A DNA stretch of 64,000 nt from assembly GCF_001641265.1 (NCBI RefSeq), contig NW_020167520.1, forward strand, positions 868,001 to 932,000, in the 5' to 3' direction. Both the position numbers and the translations under genes were made by a program. The stretch is from Pseudogymnoascus destructans. Its lineage: Eukaryota; Ascomycota; Leotiomycetes; Thelebolales; Thelebolaceae. Below the pieces are notes generated by a model. That model was given only the letters and a program-made list of their open reading frames with translations, was not told the origin of the DNA and ran no database searches. Positions 1 through 9,401 of the stretch are shown here, one piece after another (the first letter of the stretch is position 1; every line of letters begins with the position of its first letter).

Positions 1-1200
1 CGTATCCGGATAAAAAAACCCATTCGTCTTCCCCACCGTCCCATCGGCCTTTTTAGTCTCCATCCTAAAAGGAAAATGCCACTCCGACCCCCCCGTCAAC
101 CAAACCCTGACATCACAAGATACCCCTCCGCCACCAACTCCGCATAAATAACACTCCCATACCTATTCCGCCCCACCGGCGTGCACTTAACCGTCACATC
201 CGTGAAATCAGGTTCTCTCTCCGCCCACTTTCCACGCCCATAACTCAGGTGCCAGAACAAAAACGCCACGCGCCCCGTCACGCTGCCCCATGACCAGGTG
301 GGAGCTACACCTGGCGTATTGCGATGACTCTCATTCCCCCACAGCCGCCCGAAGTTGACTTCGCGATCAACGACCCACAGGAGCGTGGAGGGTAACTCAT
401 CCGACCGGACGTCTGTCGTGGACATGGTTCGCTAGCCCAGCCATAGCAGCCAGCCTGTCCATGGAACGTAAACTCGCGCTGGGTATACTGCTCAATAACC
501 TCACGCTAAAACTCCTTCAAGTCTCTGGGCATGATTTCGCGCGGCTCCTCGAGATCAAGGGGTCTATGGGCGACTATGCCGTGGGTTAAAAGCTGGCATT
601 CGCAGCGAGAGGAGATGGTGCATTTAAATGTTACTTCATCAGGGAGGAAGTGGAGGACTCGGACGGGGAGGAAGGTTTCTTGGAGGACCCAGCCGCGGCG
701 GAGGAGATGGCTGCCTTTTTGTTTTAGTCGTTGGGAGGGTTGGAGGGATCCGTGTTCCCAGCTGTTGTAGTGGCGTCCGAAGCCGCCGAGGCTGCCGTAT
801 TGTCTCCAGGGTCTGACGAAGATTTCGCCCTTTTGGCCGCCGGGGCTGGTGCAGTCTATTTTTCTCGTTGCCTTGTGTAGCTCTCGCCTTTCTCGCGTCT
901 CTAGGAACCCAGAGTCTCCGTTCTCGGCTGCATCGGCTGCGATGGTGAGAAGACAGTGAGAATAGACTTGGTCCATCTTCGACCCCTGGATGTCCCAGTC
1001 GTCCTTCGAGTCTTGTATAATGCAGATGGAGTCAATCCATATATAATCTACTAACAGACTACGACACACAGTAATAGCGTCCTGGAACGTCTTCGGGAAG
1101 CTCGAGAAGGGGATGCCATTTTTTAAGTCATCGAGGGTAGCAGTCTTCAGCTGCAGTGACACCTGGCCGCCCCATCGGTGACTGAGAGCAATGTAATCCT
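1..1200 (-). pseudogene. HET-domain (heterokaryon incompatibility) gene, broken and cut by window edge
   Basis: HET proteins control vegetative incompatibility in filamentous fungi. Read leftwards, the minus strand shows the family's order of motifs: YIALSHRWGG near 1160-1195, then KTFQDAI and IWIDSICIIQD, then RGWVLQE near 615, and APTWSWGS near 280-305. It is not one frame. A stop lies just before the first motif, a TAG interrupts the frame at 506-508 (probably a former Trp codon), the frame changes between about 425 and 480, and it changes again near 115-125. The C-terminal part (GFFYPDT) reaches position 1, so the 3' end lies outside the window. The 5' part is replaced by AT-rich DNA. The family is clear; the exact number of lesions is less so, because one frame change could be an intron. 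Confidence 0.85.
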
Positions 1201-1985
1201 CCCTGCCTTAGTCAAAAGTCTAATGGCTAGGTTGCTAAAACCCTCTAGTGTATAAGATAGTATACGGCATGTATACTACTAAGCAATGCACATACTAGCA
1301 TAAAGCACATGCGTGATAGTTGCTCTACTAACATGATAATAACCTCAGTAACACAATGTTTATTTATCCTAAAATTTCCTATTTGGGACCCGCTTAGACT
1401 CTATAATGTCAGGAAAAGTGCTTGATAGTATACAGGTTCATACTATTTAACACACTATAGGATCATGATCTAGTTAACATTTGACAGATAGATATGGGTT
1501 ATTAAGGCTTAAAATAGATAAAATAAATACATAACTAAATGCCTAGGCCTCCCCCTCGTCATTAGCGCCTTTAGCTTCACTATCTTCAACCTCTAGTAGT
1601 ATATGACCCTAATCTCTTAAACATAGTAAATATCAAGGTGTTTTAGGAGAGAGTCTATTCCTTTTCTTCGTAAGAATATCAGCTTCCCTTTTCTCCTCAT
1701 TAAGATAGTATTAGCAGTCTCTATATTAAATAAAGATATCATGAAACTACTGCTTAACTCTATTCTGTTTTACTTCTTTAGCTCTGCTTATCCACAGGCT
1801 ATTAAATACGTTAAGATTCATATGTAGATTGTAAATTGTAGCTACCTATAACGATGTATGGTTATGCTCACGCTACATCCCACTAAGCCAAAAAGACTAT
1901 AGTATTCCAGCTTGGTAGAACACATATAACACGCTATATATACTATACACACTATAACGGTTAGTACCTGTTACAATTACCCCCC
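1201..1985. other. AT-rich relic DNA, no gene; contains first copy of a 130-bp direct repeat
   Basis: No reading frame of note. A sequence at 1846-1975 is repeated in the same orientation at 2612-2743 (about 85-90% alike by eye), both ending in ACCTGTTACA. They may be decayed LTRs of a very short element. Near 1219 is a short stretch, TTGCTAAAACCCTCTAGT, that also occurs in the palindromic element at 32884-33011. Confidence 0.5.
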
Positions 1986-2374
1986 TGTAACGCTGACTTC
2001 TAAATGATAGAAGACACAGAGGTTCTCTTGCGTAAAGGTTTACTTATCAGAGGAGGCAGGGGATCAGACACAAAGGCTTCAAGTAACACGTTACTAGTAT
2101 ATAACAAATACTGTATTGAGTTGAGCACGAAGCTCCTATCTAAGGAAATACTATCTACTTATATAGTGGCGTCGTGCCTAGTGGACTCCTGGGAACTCAC
2201 TCGAGTCCTCGGAGTCCTGGACTCTTAGGATTCTTCTCATCATCCTGCGAGTCCATCACGTGATACTTTCGGAACTACTATTCCCCGCTGCCCCTCCAGG
2301 TACCAGGGCCGGTCTCATGCGACCTCCCTCCTTCCTGTCCTGTAGTTGGCCAGCCTTCTTGTTCCGTCGTAACA
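1986..2374 (-). repeat. Solo LTR of the 16784-30601 chromovirus family (one-unit form)
   Basis: Reverse complement of the LTRs at 16784 and 30041, with TG...CA ends and a perfect 5-bp target duplication (CCCCC at 1981-1985 and 2375-2379). It is 389 bp. The two LTRs of the full element are 475 and 561 bp, so the three differ by exact multiples of an 86-bp unit; this copy has one unit. Solo LTRs arise by recombination between the two LTRs of an inserted element. Confidence 0.93.
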
Positions 2375-2611
2375 CCCCCCTTCTAGCCTATGACATCCTA
2401 GCATGATTATAGAGGCTATATCTACCACGCTATAGTAATCACTTATAACCCCATGCTCCTAAGGCCTCATTACTACTTAGGATGCTAGGGTGTATTATAT
2501 ATATAGCTTAAGCCCCTAAGAAGGTAAGGAGACTAATTGATTATAGTAGCTCGCTTAGCTAAAGCTAAAGCGAACCAATCAAAAACCTATTAACCGTTAA
2601 GCTGGAATACT

Positions 2612-2743
2612 CTTATAATGATGTACGGTTATGCTTGTGCTTACATCCCACTAAGCCAAAAAGACTATAGTATTCTAGCTTAGCAGAATACACGTAACGT
2701 GCTATATATACCATATGCACTGTAATGGCTGGCACCTGTTACA
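2612..2743 (+). repeat. Second copy of 130-bp direct repeat
   Basis: Partner of 1846-1975. Both contain CCCACTAAGCCAAAAAGACT and end in CTGTTACA. The interval between them is AT-rich, non-coding and holds the solo LTR at 1986. Confidence 0.6.
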
Positions 2744-2831
2744 CTACCCCTAAATGACTCCATTATTGATTTATAGCAAGTGTATAGTACTCATTAATCT
2801 TCTTATGTGTAGCAACACAAGCTAGGCCAAT

Positions 2832-3504
2832 TGTCAATGATATACCAACCTCCTCAAACCTACAAGTCACTATACATATTTTGGCTTATCACACCAACAA
2901 CAAGAGCAATACTACTCAACGATTGCTACAACCCTCTATGATTCATTACACGTCATCGCTCCTTAGTTACCCACAAGATTGGTTAAGTTATGACATAATT
3001 TGTCTATAGGGGTACTCTGACCTTGGACCTCCTTTCACTTCCTATAGGCTAGGAACCTAGGAGATGGTTCTATGGGATTATCTTACATTGACTACAGTTA
3101 CCAAGCCTGGTTAGTCATGGAAAGTCTTGGAAAATGAGAGAACTACACTCCTTTAGCATAAATAGGATTGCCCTTTCCTTAAGAAAGGGCAAGCAGACAA
3201 TACAGTAAATCAGCTATCACATACTTCTACATCTTTTCCAAGCTTCCAAGCATTGATCTTGTTACTCCTTGTTTCTGAAAAGTTAGTGAGGTGCTAACCT
3301 CTGACTTATCCCTGAGTTCTCAGACTCAACATTTGTTACAACTTGTCTAAACCACTCCACTACATCATACGCTTGATTGCTGCATTGTGGAATAGTCTAA
3401 GCTACAACCCTTTGGCTCTGTTTCCTGAGACATATGCTGTCTTAGTAAAATCATCCCTTTCCTTGGGTGGCTAGATTCTCACATCTGGTGCACCTACCAT
3501 TACA
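2832..3504 (+). repeat. Truncated LTR of the 19433-26160 chromovirus family
   Basis: Matches the 936-bp LTRs at 19433 and 25225, in the opposite orientation on this strand, ending ACCTACCATTACA. About 260 bp are missing near its left end and the copy is AT-shifted. I see no target duplication, and hAT sequence is missing at the junction, so the insertion site has been rearranged. Confidence 0.8.
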
Positions 3505-3728
3505 AAAGGCTTCACAAATATATAGAAGAAATTCTAAAGGGCGTGATGTATTATCCAATCCTCTAGTGTAGGAGCAATATCCCTCATACTTAGATCCATT
3601 GCTAAGTAGCACAGTATAATCGGTGTTTGTAGCTTAATGACTGTTGAAACCATTTCCTATGTTGAATTCCACTAGACTGGCATATCAAGTGATAGTTGTA
3701 GCTTCTTAAGACTAGCTGCTATAGTCTG

Positions 3729-3981
3729 TGTCACGGTTCACCAAGGCATAGGGCGCCAGTTGGGTATTATGAATTAAACTCAATCTAGAGAAGAAAGGAA
3801 AGAGAAGAGGAGCACTCGAGCAGTGGCTCGATCTATATACAGCTATTGTGGAGTGAATTCTCTTTAGCGAGACCAGTTCTGAGAATTCACTCCACAACTG
3901 AAAACTTCGCTCCAACCCCGGAAAGCTCCCCACACCCCTGAACCCCCACTCGAGCTGCAAGGCGCACTTGATATCGTAACA
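3729..3981. repeat. Solo LTR of a third LTR family, 253 bp
   Basis: Begins TGTCACGG and ends ATCGTAACA, flanked by a perfect 5-bp duplication GTCTG (3724-3728 and 3982-3986). It sits inside the hAT relic, whose reading resumes on either side. No full element of this family is in the window. Confidence 0.85.
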
Positions 3982-5425
3982 GTCTGCTTTTAAAGAGCAT
4001 CCTTCCATTGCCTTCGATTTCTAAACACATAAACATGTCTTTGTAGCTTACCTAAAGTATTCTTAACTTCAATATTACTATCAAAGCTTACTGGAATCCA
4101 TGTAGCTCCTTGCTCATATCGATAACTCTTAGCCTGCTTAGCAGGAGCTGCTTTTAAAGTCTTAATAGCATCTTAAACAGCAATATTAATGATATGGGCT
4201 ATACATTGTACGTCTCCTTCCTTAACTCTAAATGTCCAGGGTTGTTACGTTGTAACTTCTTGGTCTCGAGCCAATTTCTCATATTCTGTAAGCATAACAG
4301 TATTAGCTAAGGCATTGTCCCTTATACAGGTGAAGATAGCTCCTGTAATACCTATATCATCTGTTACGATTGCTAATTGTTAAGCTAAATATTCACTACT
4401 ATAGATAGGCTCTTTACGATGTACGACATCAAGCACTTTAGATTTCTGTTGCCATTTATCGTTAATCTAGTGCATAGTAATGGCAGTGTAATCTGTATAC
4501 TTCCGTGTAGACCATACATCCGTTGTTATTGATATCCGGCCTCCTCTCTTAATATGAGAATAGAGCTCGATTTGTAGCTAGCCTCAGTGATATGAGAATT
4601 AGCGCTATAGTTCTCAGTGTAACATACATGCTGATATTGTTGTAGTCATTAGGCTTATAAATTGGACTAATTCACGAAATGAATAGCTTTCAACAAGTCG
4701 TATTAATAGATTATTTGACATGATAAACTAGAGTAATAACTCTCTATACTTTGGAGGATTATCAGGTTGCATTGGTAGAGCTGATAGGCGTGGGTTGAAG
4801 AACGACGATGTACTAGTTGATGCACTAGACGACTGTCTATTATCATTTTTAAGGGCGTATGATATCGCTAGATGCTTTAAAGAATAATGCCTCAAGATTG
4901 CCTGTCGATGATTGCTTTAATCCTTGTGGCGGTAGTGAATATCCACAGCCTGGTTGTAGGCATATCATCTTTACGGTTGGAGGCTGAGTATCAAGCAATT
5001 CTCGACGATATAGGCCCTTCGTAAATAGCTTTGATGTTGTTGGTGGTAGTACTACCTTTGGATATCGAGGTAGATTAACAGATACTTCAATTGAGGGCTG
5101 AATAGGGGTAGATTGAGGTGGGAGAGGTGGTAACGATAGCTCTTCTATTTGAGAATAGCTCTCATGATCTGATGGCAAAACTGATAACTCGGAGTCACTC
5201 ATTTTTACCACAATCGTCACATTTATGATAGTATTTGAACTAGTATTATAGATTTACACGATAGCATTTGTGTGGCCTTGACTACTCTTGGCTACTCTTG
5301 GCAATATCCTCATGACCCGGATATATCCTCATATCGCAAGGATAGGTCGTAGGCCTGACGGATAGGATATATCCGGATCAGTATCCGGATCAGCTCAGGT
5401 CATATACGATCCGTGCCGAACACTG

Positions 5426-5621
5426 TTAAAGCCAAGAAGAAATATCCAAGTTCACGATTTAGAATTAGATAAGCATGATTGGAGTAAGTATTTTGAATTG
5501 CCTAAAGAAGATACATGGATACCATGTACCGCACCTACCTTAAATACCTACATACCTTTTTTGAGGTTGGGGGGAAGGGGAAAGAGAAAGAAAGAGAAAT
5601 GGGGGTAATGACTTACCAGAT
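5426..5621. other. Intergenic, nothing recognised
   Basis: Short stretch between the outer end of the hAT relic and the 3' end of the next gene. It holds no recognisable feature. Confidence 0.5.
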
Positions 5622-6365
5622 CTAGAACATACTGCTATGTCTGTCCTCCAAGCGACTGTAGCCCCCCCTCCTCGTCTGCCTAGAAAATGGAGGATCTCTC
5701 TGATCTCTCTGATCACTCTGATCACTCTGATCTCTCGGATCTCTGGGCGGCCCAGGTCTCGTCGTCTGTCTAGGAGGCTGAGGACCCATCGGAGACCTCG
5801 GAGACCTAGGAGGCGGACGATCTAGCGAATCTCTTGGAAACCAAGGAGGCTGAGGAGCCCTCGACTCTCTCGGAGACCTAGGAGGCTGAGGACCCCTCGA
5901 ATCTCTCCGAGGCCTAGGAGACCCCGGCCTCATCATCTGCCTCAAGCTCTCCGACTCCCTCAGCTGCAGCTCCGACCTCCTCGGGCGAGCACCCGAACTC
6001 TCCGCCTCCCTATCCCCAACCGTCTCGGTGAACCACGATGAGCCCCTCGGGATGACACGCTCGAAAACGTTGCCGTCGCGGTCCATCATCATGATACCAT
6101 GCTGGCCGAGGCTAGGTATCAGCACACCGCCGTAGTTCTCGCGGCGCCGGAATTGGTTGGCTAGTTTGGCGCCGGAGAAACTGTCGATGTGGGCCTCGGC
6201 AAAGACGGCGGCGCAGGAGGGGCAGAGGGTGGGGGGGGCGTGGAGGATGGAGGAGCGCTTGCAGCGGGTGAAGGGGATGCTGGGGTGGCGGACTGCGAAA
6301 CAGGGGGAGGTGATGCTGATGACGTGCCGGCAGGCCTCGTGGACTGTGTCGGTTGTGACGCACAT
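5622..6365 (-). CDS. Hypothetical Cys-rich protein with Arg/Pro-rich tail, 247 aa
   Basis: I do not recognise a named family. The ATG at 6365 is followed by a Cys-rich first 60 residues (Cys at about 2, 12, 23, 35, 48 and 51, the last two as CPSC), which could bind zinc. A middle part with GIMMMDRDGNVFERVIP follows, then a low-complexity tail of about 110 residues built from irregular PRSPR / PQPPR / RDSR units ending in an Asp/Gln/Ser/Arg stretch. A short protein at 63408-63650 has a similar MC...C..C..CxxC beginning, so the two may belong to one loose group of small fungal Cys proteins (inference). The tail's regular codons (tct-cgg-aga and variants) mean a long open frame here is partly compositional. 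A splice-donor-like GTAAGT lies just beyond the stop. Confidence 0.55.
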   Translation of the reverse strand: MCVTTDTVHEACRHVISITSPCFAVRHPSIPFTRCKRSSILHAPPTLCPSCAAVFAEAHIDSFSGAKLANQFRRRENYGGVLIPSLGQHGIMMMDRDGNVFERVIPRGSSWFTETVGDREAESSGARPRRSELQLRESESLRQMMRPGSPRPRRDSRGPQPPRSPRESRAPQPPWFPRDSLDRPPPRSPRSPMGPQPPRQTTRPGPPRDPRDQSDQSDQRDQRDPPFSRQTRRGGYSRLEDRHSSMF

Positions 6366-6962
6366 CTTGTCGGGGGTGTGGTGGTGAGCGTGGTGAAGGT
6401 GGTGAAAGTGGGAATGGTGTTGAGAGTGTTGAGACTAATCCTGTTGTTGCTGCGCTGAGTGATCTACGCCAGGTAAATCAAGTGAAGAATGGTCTGGAGA
6501 GAAAAGGAGTCTGGTGAGGGACGAAGTGAGGATACTTATAGGGCCATGATGAATGAGCATTGTCATCTTGAAACGAGGATTGGATTGAATGTAGCGGTGA
6601 TGAGGGTTTGATGATGAACAATAGTCCTGCAGTTCGGATATAAAGAATTTCCATGAGACCAAGGAGGTGAACAATGGAATAAGTGGCAACGAAGTCTTTA
6701 TCTGTATTCGTGTGTTGTTGAACAACGAATGGCTTTGAATGGCCTTGTGTGCACTTGAGCCTCATAGAACAATGAATCCCTATGTGCGTATTCGAGCCTC
6801 GACGAATGATGGCTTTGTGTGCATTCCATGCTTACCCCTGCCAAATCCATCCGCATCCTCATCCGCATCCGCATCCTGCATCACATCACACCCCCCAACC
6901 ACCAAGCGAAGACAACCCCCCTCTTATAAACCAACTTAACCCCTCACCTCCCAGCGGCACAG
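6366..6962. other. Intergenic
   Basis: No convincing gene. Around 6700-6830 there is a diverged internal repetition of sequences resembling GAATGGCTTTGTGTGC and GAGCCTC, possibly an old tandem duplication. Confidence 0.45.
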
Positions 6963-7118
6963 TGGCGCAGTGGTAGTACCACTGTCTGGACAATCTGGCC
7001 AGCGGAGGATAAGGGAGGTTATGGATTCGAGTCCCGGCGAGGAAAGGAAATATGGAAACGAGCGATCAACACGACAACATAACATAACGACAAAAAGTAA
7101 AATCACAAAGTTGATTTT
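6963..7118 (+). ncRNA. Candidate RNA polymerase III unit (tRNA-like A and B boxes), perhaps a SINE
   Basis: TGGCGCAGTGG at 6963-6973 matches the A-box consensus exactly and GGATTCGAGTCCC at 7023-7035 closely matches a B box, about 50 nt downstream. A TTTT run follows near 7110. The flanks do not pair as a tRNA acceptor stem and the D-arm does not fold well, so this is not a normal tRNA gene. A tRNA-derived SINE or a tRNA pseudogene fits better. Only a database comparison or folding would settle it. Confidence 0.35.
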
Positions 7119-7522
7119 CTCTCTCATCAGATCCCGAGATCTGACGAGTCTTTTGCTTTTTTGACTTTAGATGGAAGGAACTCCCGATGAGGTGAGATTT
7201 GCTTTTTTGAACTTTTGGTAGAAGAAACTCACGGTGGGATAAACTCACCTACTTGATGAGCATCAACATGAAGGACCCATTACAATGAAGGACATGAAGG
7301 ACCCATCGACACAATAAACATCGAATAGGGGACACTTGCCCACAGAACGCAAAGAAACGACGAGAGCCATGAAGAAGATAGAAGATAGAAAACGTCCAGG
7401 GTCGATTCGTCTAATGCCGTCTATAATTAAGGGTATGGATATATCGCTCTATTCTCCCTTCACCCCGGAATTCTCTCTCATCAAACTGGAAGACTTTTTT
7501 ATCAAACCGAAATACCCTCCCC

Positions 7523-8452
7523 TCAAACCGAAACCTCATCCTTCGCCTTCCACAGCGCCCACCCCACCGCAATCGCAACCTTAACCCCCCCCGCCAACCA
7601 CAGCGCCGCCGACATCCCCACACTACTCCTACTCAACCACCCCCCAATAATGCCCCCCATCAACAGCGTCACCGCCGACGCCACCCTTCGATTCCTCTTC
7701 ACATTATCCCTCGCCAGCATATGCGGATCACTCATCAAATCACAGAACAAACTCGTCAACACCGTCGTCGGCACCTCATTAATCCCCAACGTCCGACTCG
7801 TCACAATCTGTCCCCCGCTCTGGAACGCCAAGAAGCCAATGGGGAGTAATTCGATAAACGCTACCCGCCCGTGGTCGAGCTCGTGGTATCCAGCTGGCGA
7901 GGGCACGACGTGTCGCTGTACCAGCGCTGCGGCGACGAAGATCAGGATCGCTTGGACGAGGAAGGAGGCTGCGAGCGTGAATCGGCGGTGGGGATGTATG
8001 CGTCGCGACTGCGCGAAGAAGTAGCAGCCGACGAGGAAGAAAACGATGGCTGTCAGGGACTTGAGCCAGATGTAGGGCTGCGAGACGGGTTGGCCGGAGG
8101 CGCCGAGGGCGAGGATGATGGTGTTACCTGGAGGGGGAGGGAGTTAGAAGATTCTCGGATGACTGGGATGGTAAGGAGGTATGGTGGGGTGGGGGGGGGG
8201 GGCCATACCGGTTTGCATGCTCACGAAGGTGTTCCAGGCGTTGAAGGCGCTGCTGTCGCAGAGGCCGGAGGAGAAGCAGGATGCGATGACGGGGATGTCG
8301 GTGTGGTTCAGGTTGACATCGCGTTTGAGCTCTGTGAGCCACGAGGAGCGGGCCTTGGGAGACTGCTTCTCGGCGTCGGCGACATCGGGGGTGGTTTCGC
8401 CTGGGAGGGTGGCCGATATGAGAGAGGGTTGTCGGGGATCAGTTGAAGCCAT
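7523..8452 (-). CDS. DUF1275 (YoaK-type) integral membrane protein, 282 aa, two exons
   Basis: Proteins of this family are multi-pass membrane proteins of unknown transport role. The model is exon 1 8452-8209, intron 8208-8128 (81 nt, GT-AG, containing a long C run), exon 2 8127-7523. The ATG at 8452 lies in a good context (GCCATGG). Family features are the N-terminal DIPVIASCFSSGLCDSSAFN, an early segment that lines the first membrane span, then NTFVSMQTG joined across the intron to NTIILALG. Hydrophobic helices with FFLVGCYFFAQ and ILIFVAAALVQ follow, then GINEVPTTVLTSLFCDLMSD, and last helices around GGIIGGWL and WLAGGVKVAIAVGWAL. About six membrane spans are visible. It is divergent from the EF3 gene, about 0.95 kb away. 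Confidence 0.85.
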
Positions 8453-8730
8453 GGCGTCGTCCCTGGGTGGCACTTGAGGTCAATTGGTGTCAATGGGCGT
8501 CTTGTCAATATCACTGGACTTTCCAATGGTCAGGGAATGATCATGATATAGAAATATATAGAATAGATATGGTAGATATATATATTTCCAGCCACATGGA
8601 AATATTTTGCAGATCAGTCATACTTGCCTTGCGTGATAGTCATAAAAATGAGACTAAGCACTTCAGAAGAGCGTACAAGAGTGCACAGGAAGCTTGTCGT
8701 GGGGGGAATTTTGGTGGGGACTGTGGGCGG

Positions 8731-8796
8731 CACGTGATTATAAGCATTAACTTACTATATCCGTACTCGAGTAATTATAACCACTATAATCACGTG
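8731..8796. promoter_or_regulatory. 66-bp inverted repeat with CACGTG at both ends
   Basis: CACGTGATTATA at 8731-8742 is repeated inverted as TATAATCACGTG at 8785-8796, with an AT-rich centre holding CTCGAG. It lies between the divergent DUF1275 and EF3 genes. CACGTG is the E-box bound by bHLH factors (Cbf1/Pho4-like), but a tiny foldback element is equally possible. Confidence 0.5.
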
Positions 8797-8830
8797 AAAT
8801 TAACTAAAACTTGCACGTGCTAGAACCCAT

Positions 8831-8860
8831 TGGTAAGGCGGTGTAAGGCGGTGTAAGGCG
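8831..8860 (+). repeat. Three tandem 10-bp units
   Basis: Three adjoining copies of G(T)GTAAGGCG with a fourth partial copy, upstream of EF3. Probably a small unstable repeat. Confidence 0.7.
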
Positions 8861-9401
8861 GTGACAGAAAAAGTAGGAACGAGAGATTTTTACGGAGTAC
8901 TATGGGTAGTGGATGGATAAGGCCCCGATACGTACCTGATTACCACTGATACGGCCTAACCGGCCCTAAAAAATTGCTATCGAAACAGATCTGTGCTATT
9001 ATGCCGCCACTTCCCCCCCCTCCCTCATTTTCATCTTGAACCTCTTCTTCCTCCCTCCACCCCCCAACGACTTCAGGAAAGCAAAAAATAAGACTCGGAG
9101 ACTCTCTCTCCTACTCTTATTCCACCCTTCTCTAGCCACTCGCGGCTGAGATATATATATACAGAACTCCTCGCCGTCTTCTTCCTACCTTTTACCCCTC
9201 TGCTCCGTCAGAAAATCTCCACTCTCAAATCTTTTTTTGCCCCAGCCCGGCCACGTTTTTGAGTTTTTTTTTCGGCCAAGACGCCCACTTTCAGGATAAT
9301 TACGAGCGAATTTACGATTTATTGCACGACTGACAGATATACAATCCAATAATCAAGACACCCGTTGTCCGATTTCACAGAGCGCCGAAAGCGCTCAAAT
9401 A

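Larger units (their letters stand above)
2744..5425 (-). pseudogene. hAT transposase relic, heavily mutated and split by two LTR insertions
   Basis: Read leftwards from 5220, the minus strand is alignable by eye with the hAT copy at 49269-50805. Shared stretches include a D-W-S/T core after ISITTDVW, then EYEKLARDQ, AHIINIAV, HVYVFRNRRQW near 4000, QLSLDMPV near 3680, and NEYYTLAINQ near 2780. Many TAA/TAG stops interrupt it. The N-terminal part (4849-5220) is an open stretch of 123 residues, Ser/Pro-rich. The outer end reads CCGTGCCGAACACTG at 5411-5425, which is the expected form of a hAT terminal inverted repeat (CAGTGTTCGGC inwards). The body is interrupted by a solo LTR (3729-3981) and by an LTR remnant (2832-3504), with some transposase sequence missing at the latter. 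Clearly dead. Confidence 0.82.

Noticed and set aside
7020..7040. A normal tRNA gene
   Set aside because: A and B boxes are present but acceptor and D stems do not pair.
7650..8446. Plus-strand frames opposite the DUF1275 gene
   Set aside because: Shadows; the minus-strand model has membrane-protein motifs and a proper intron.
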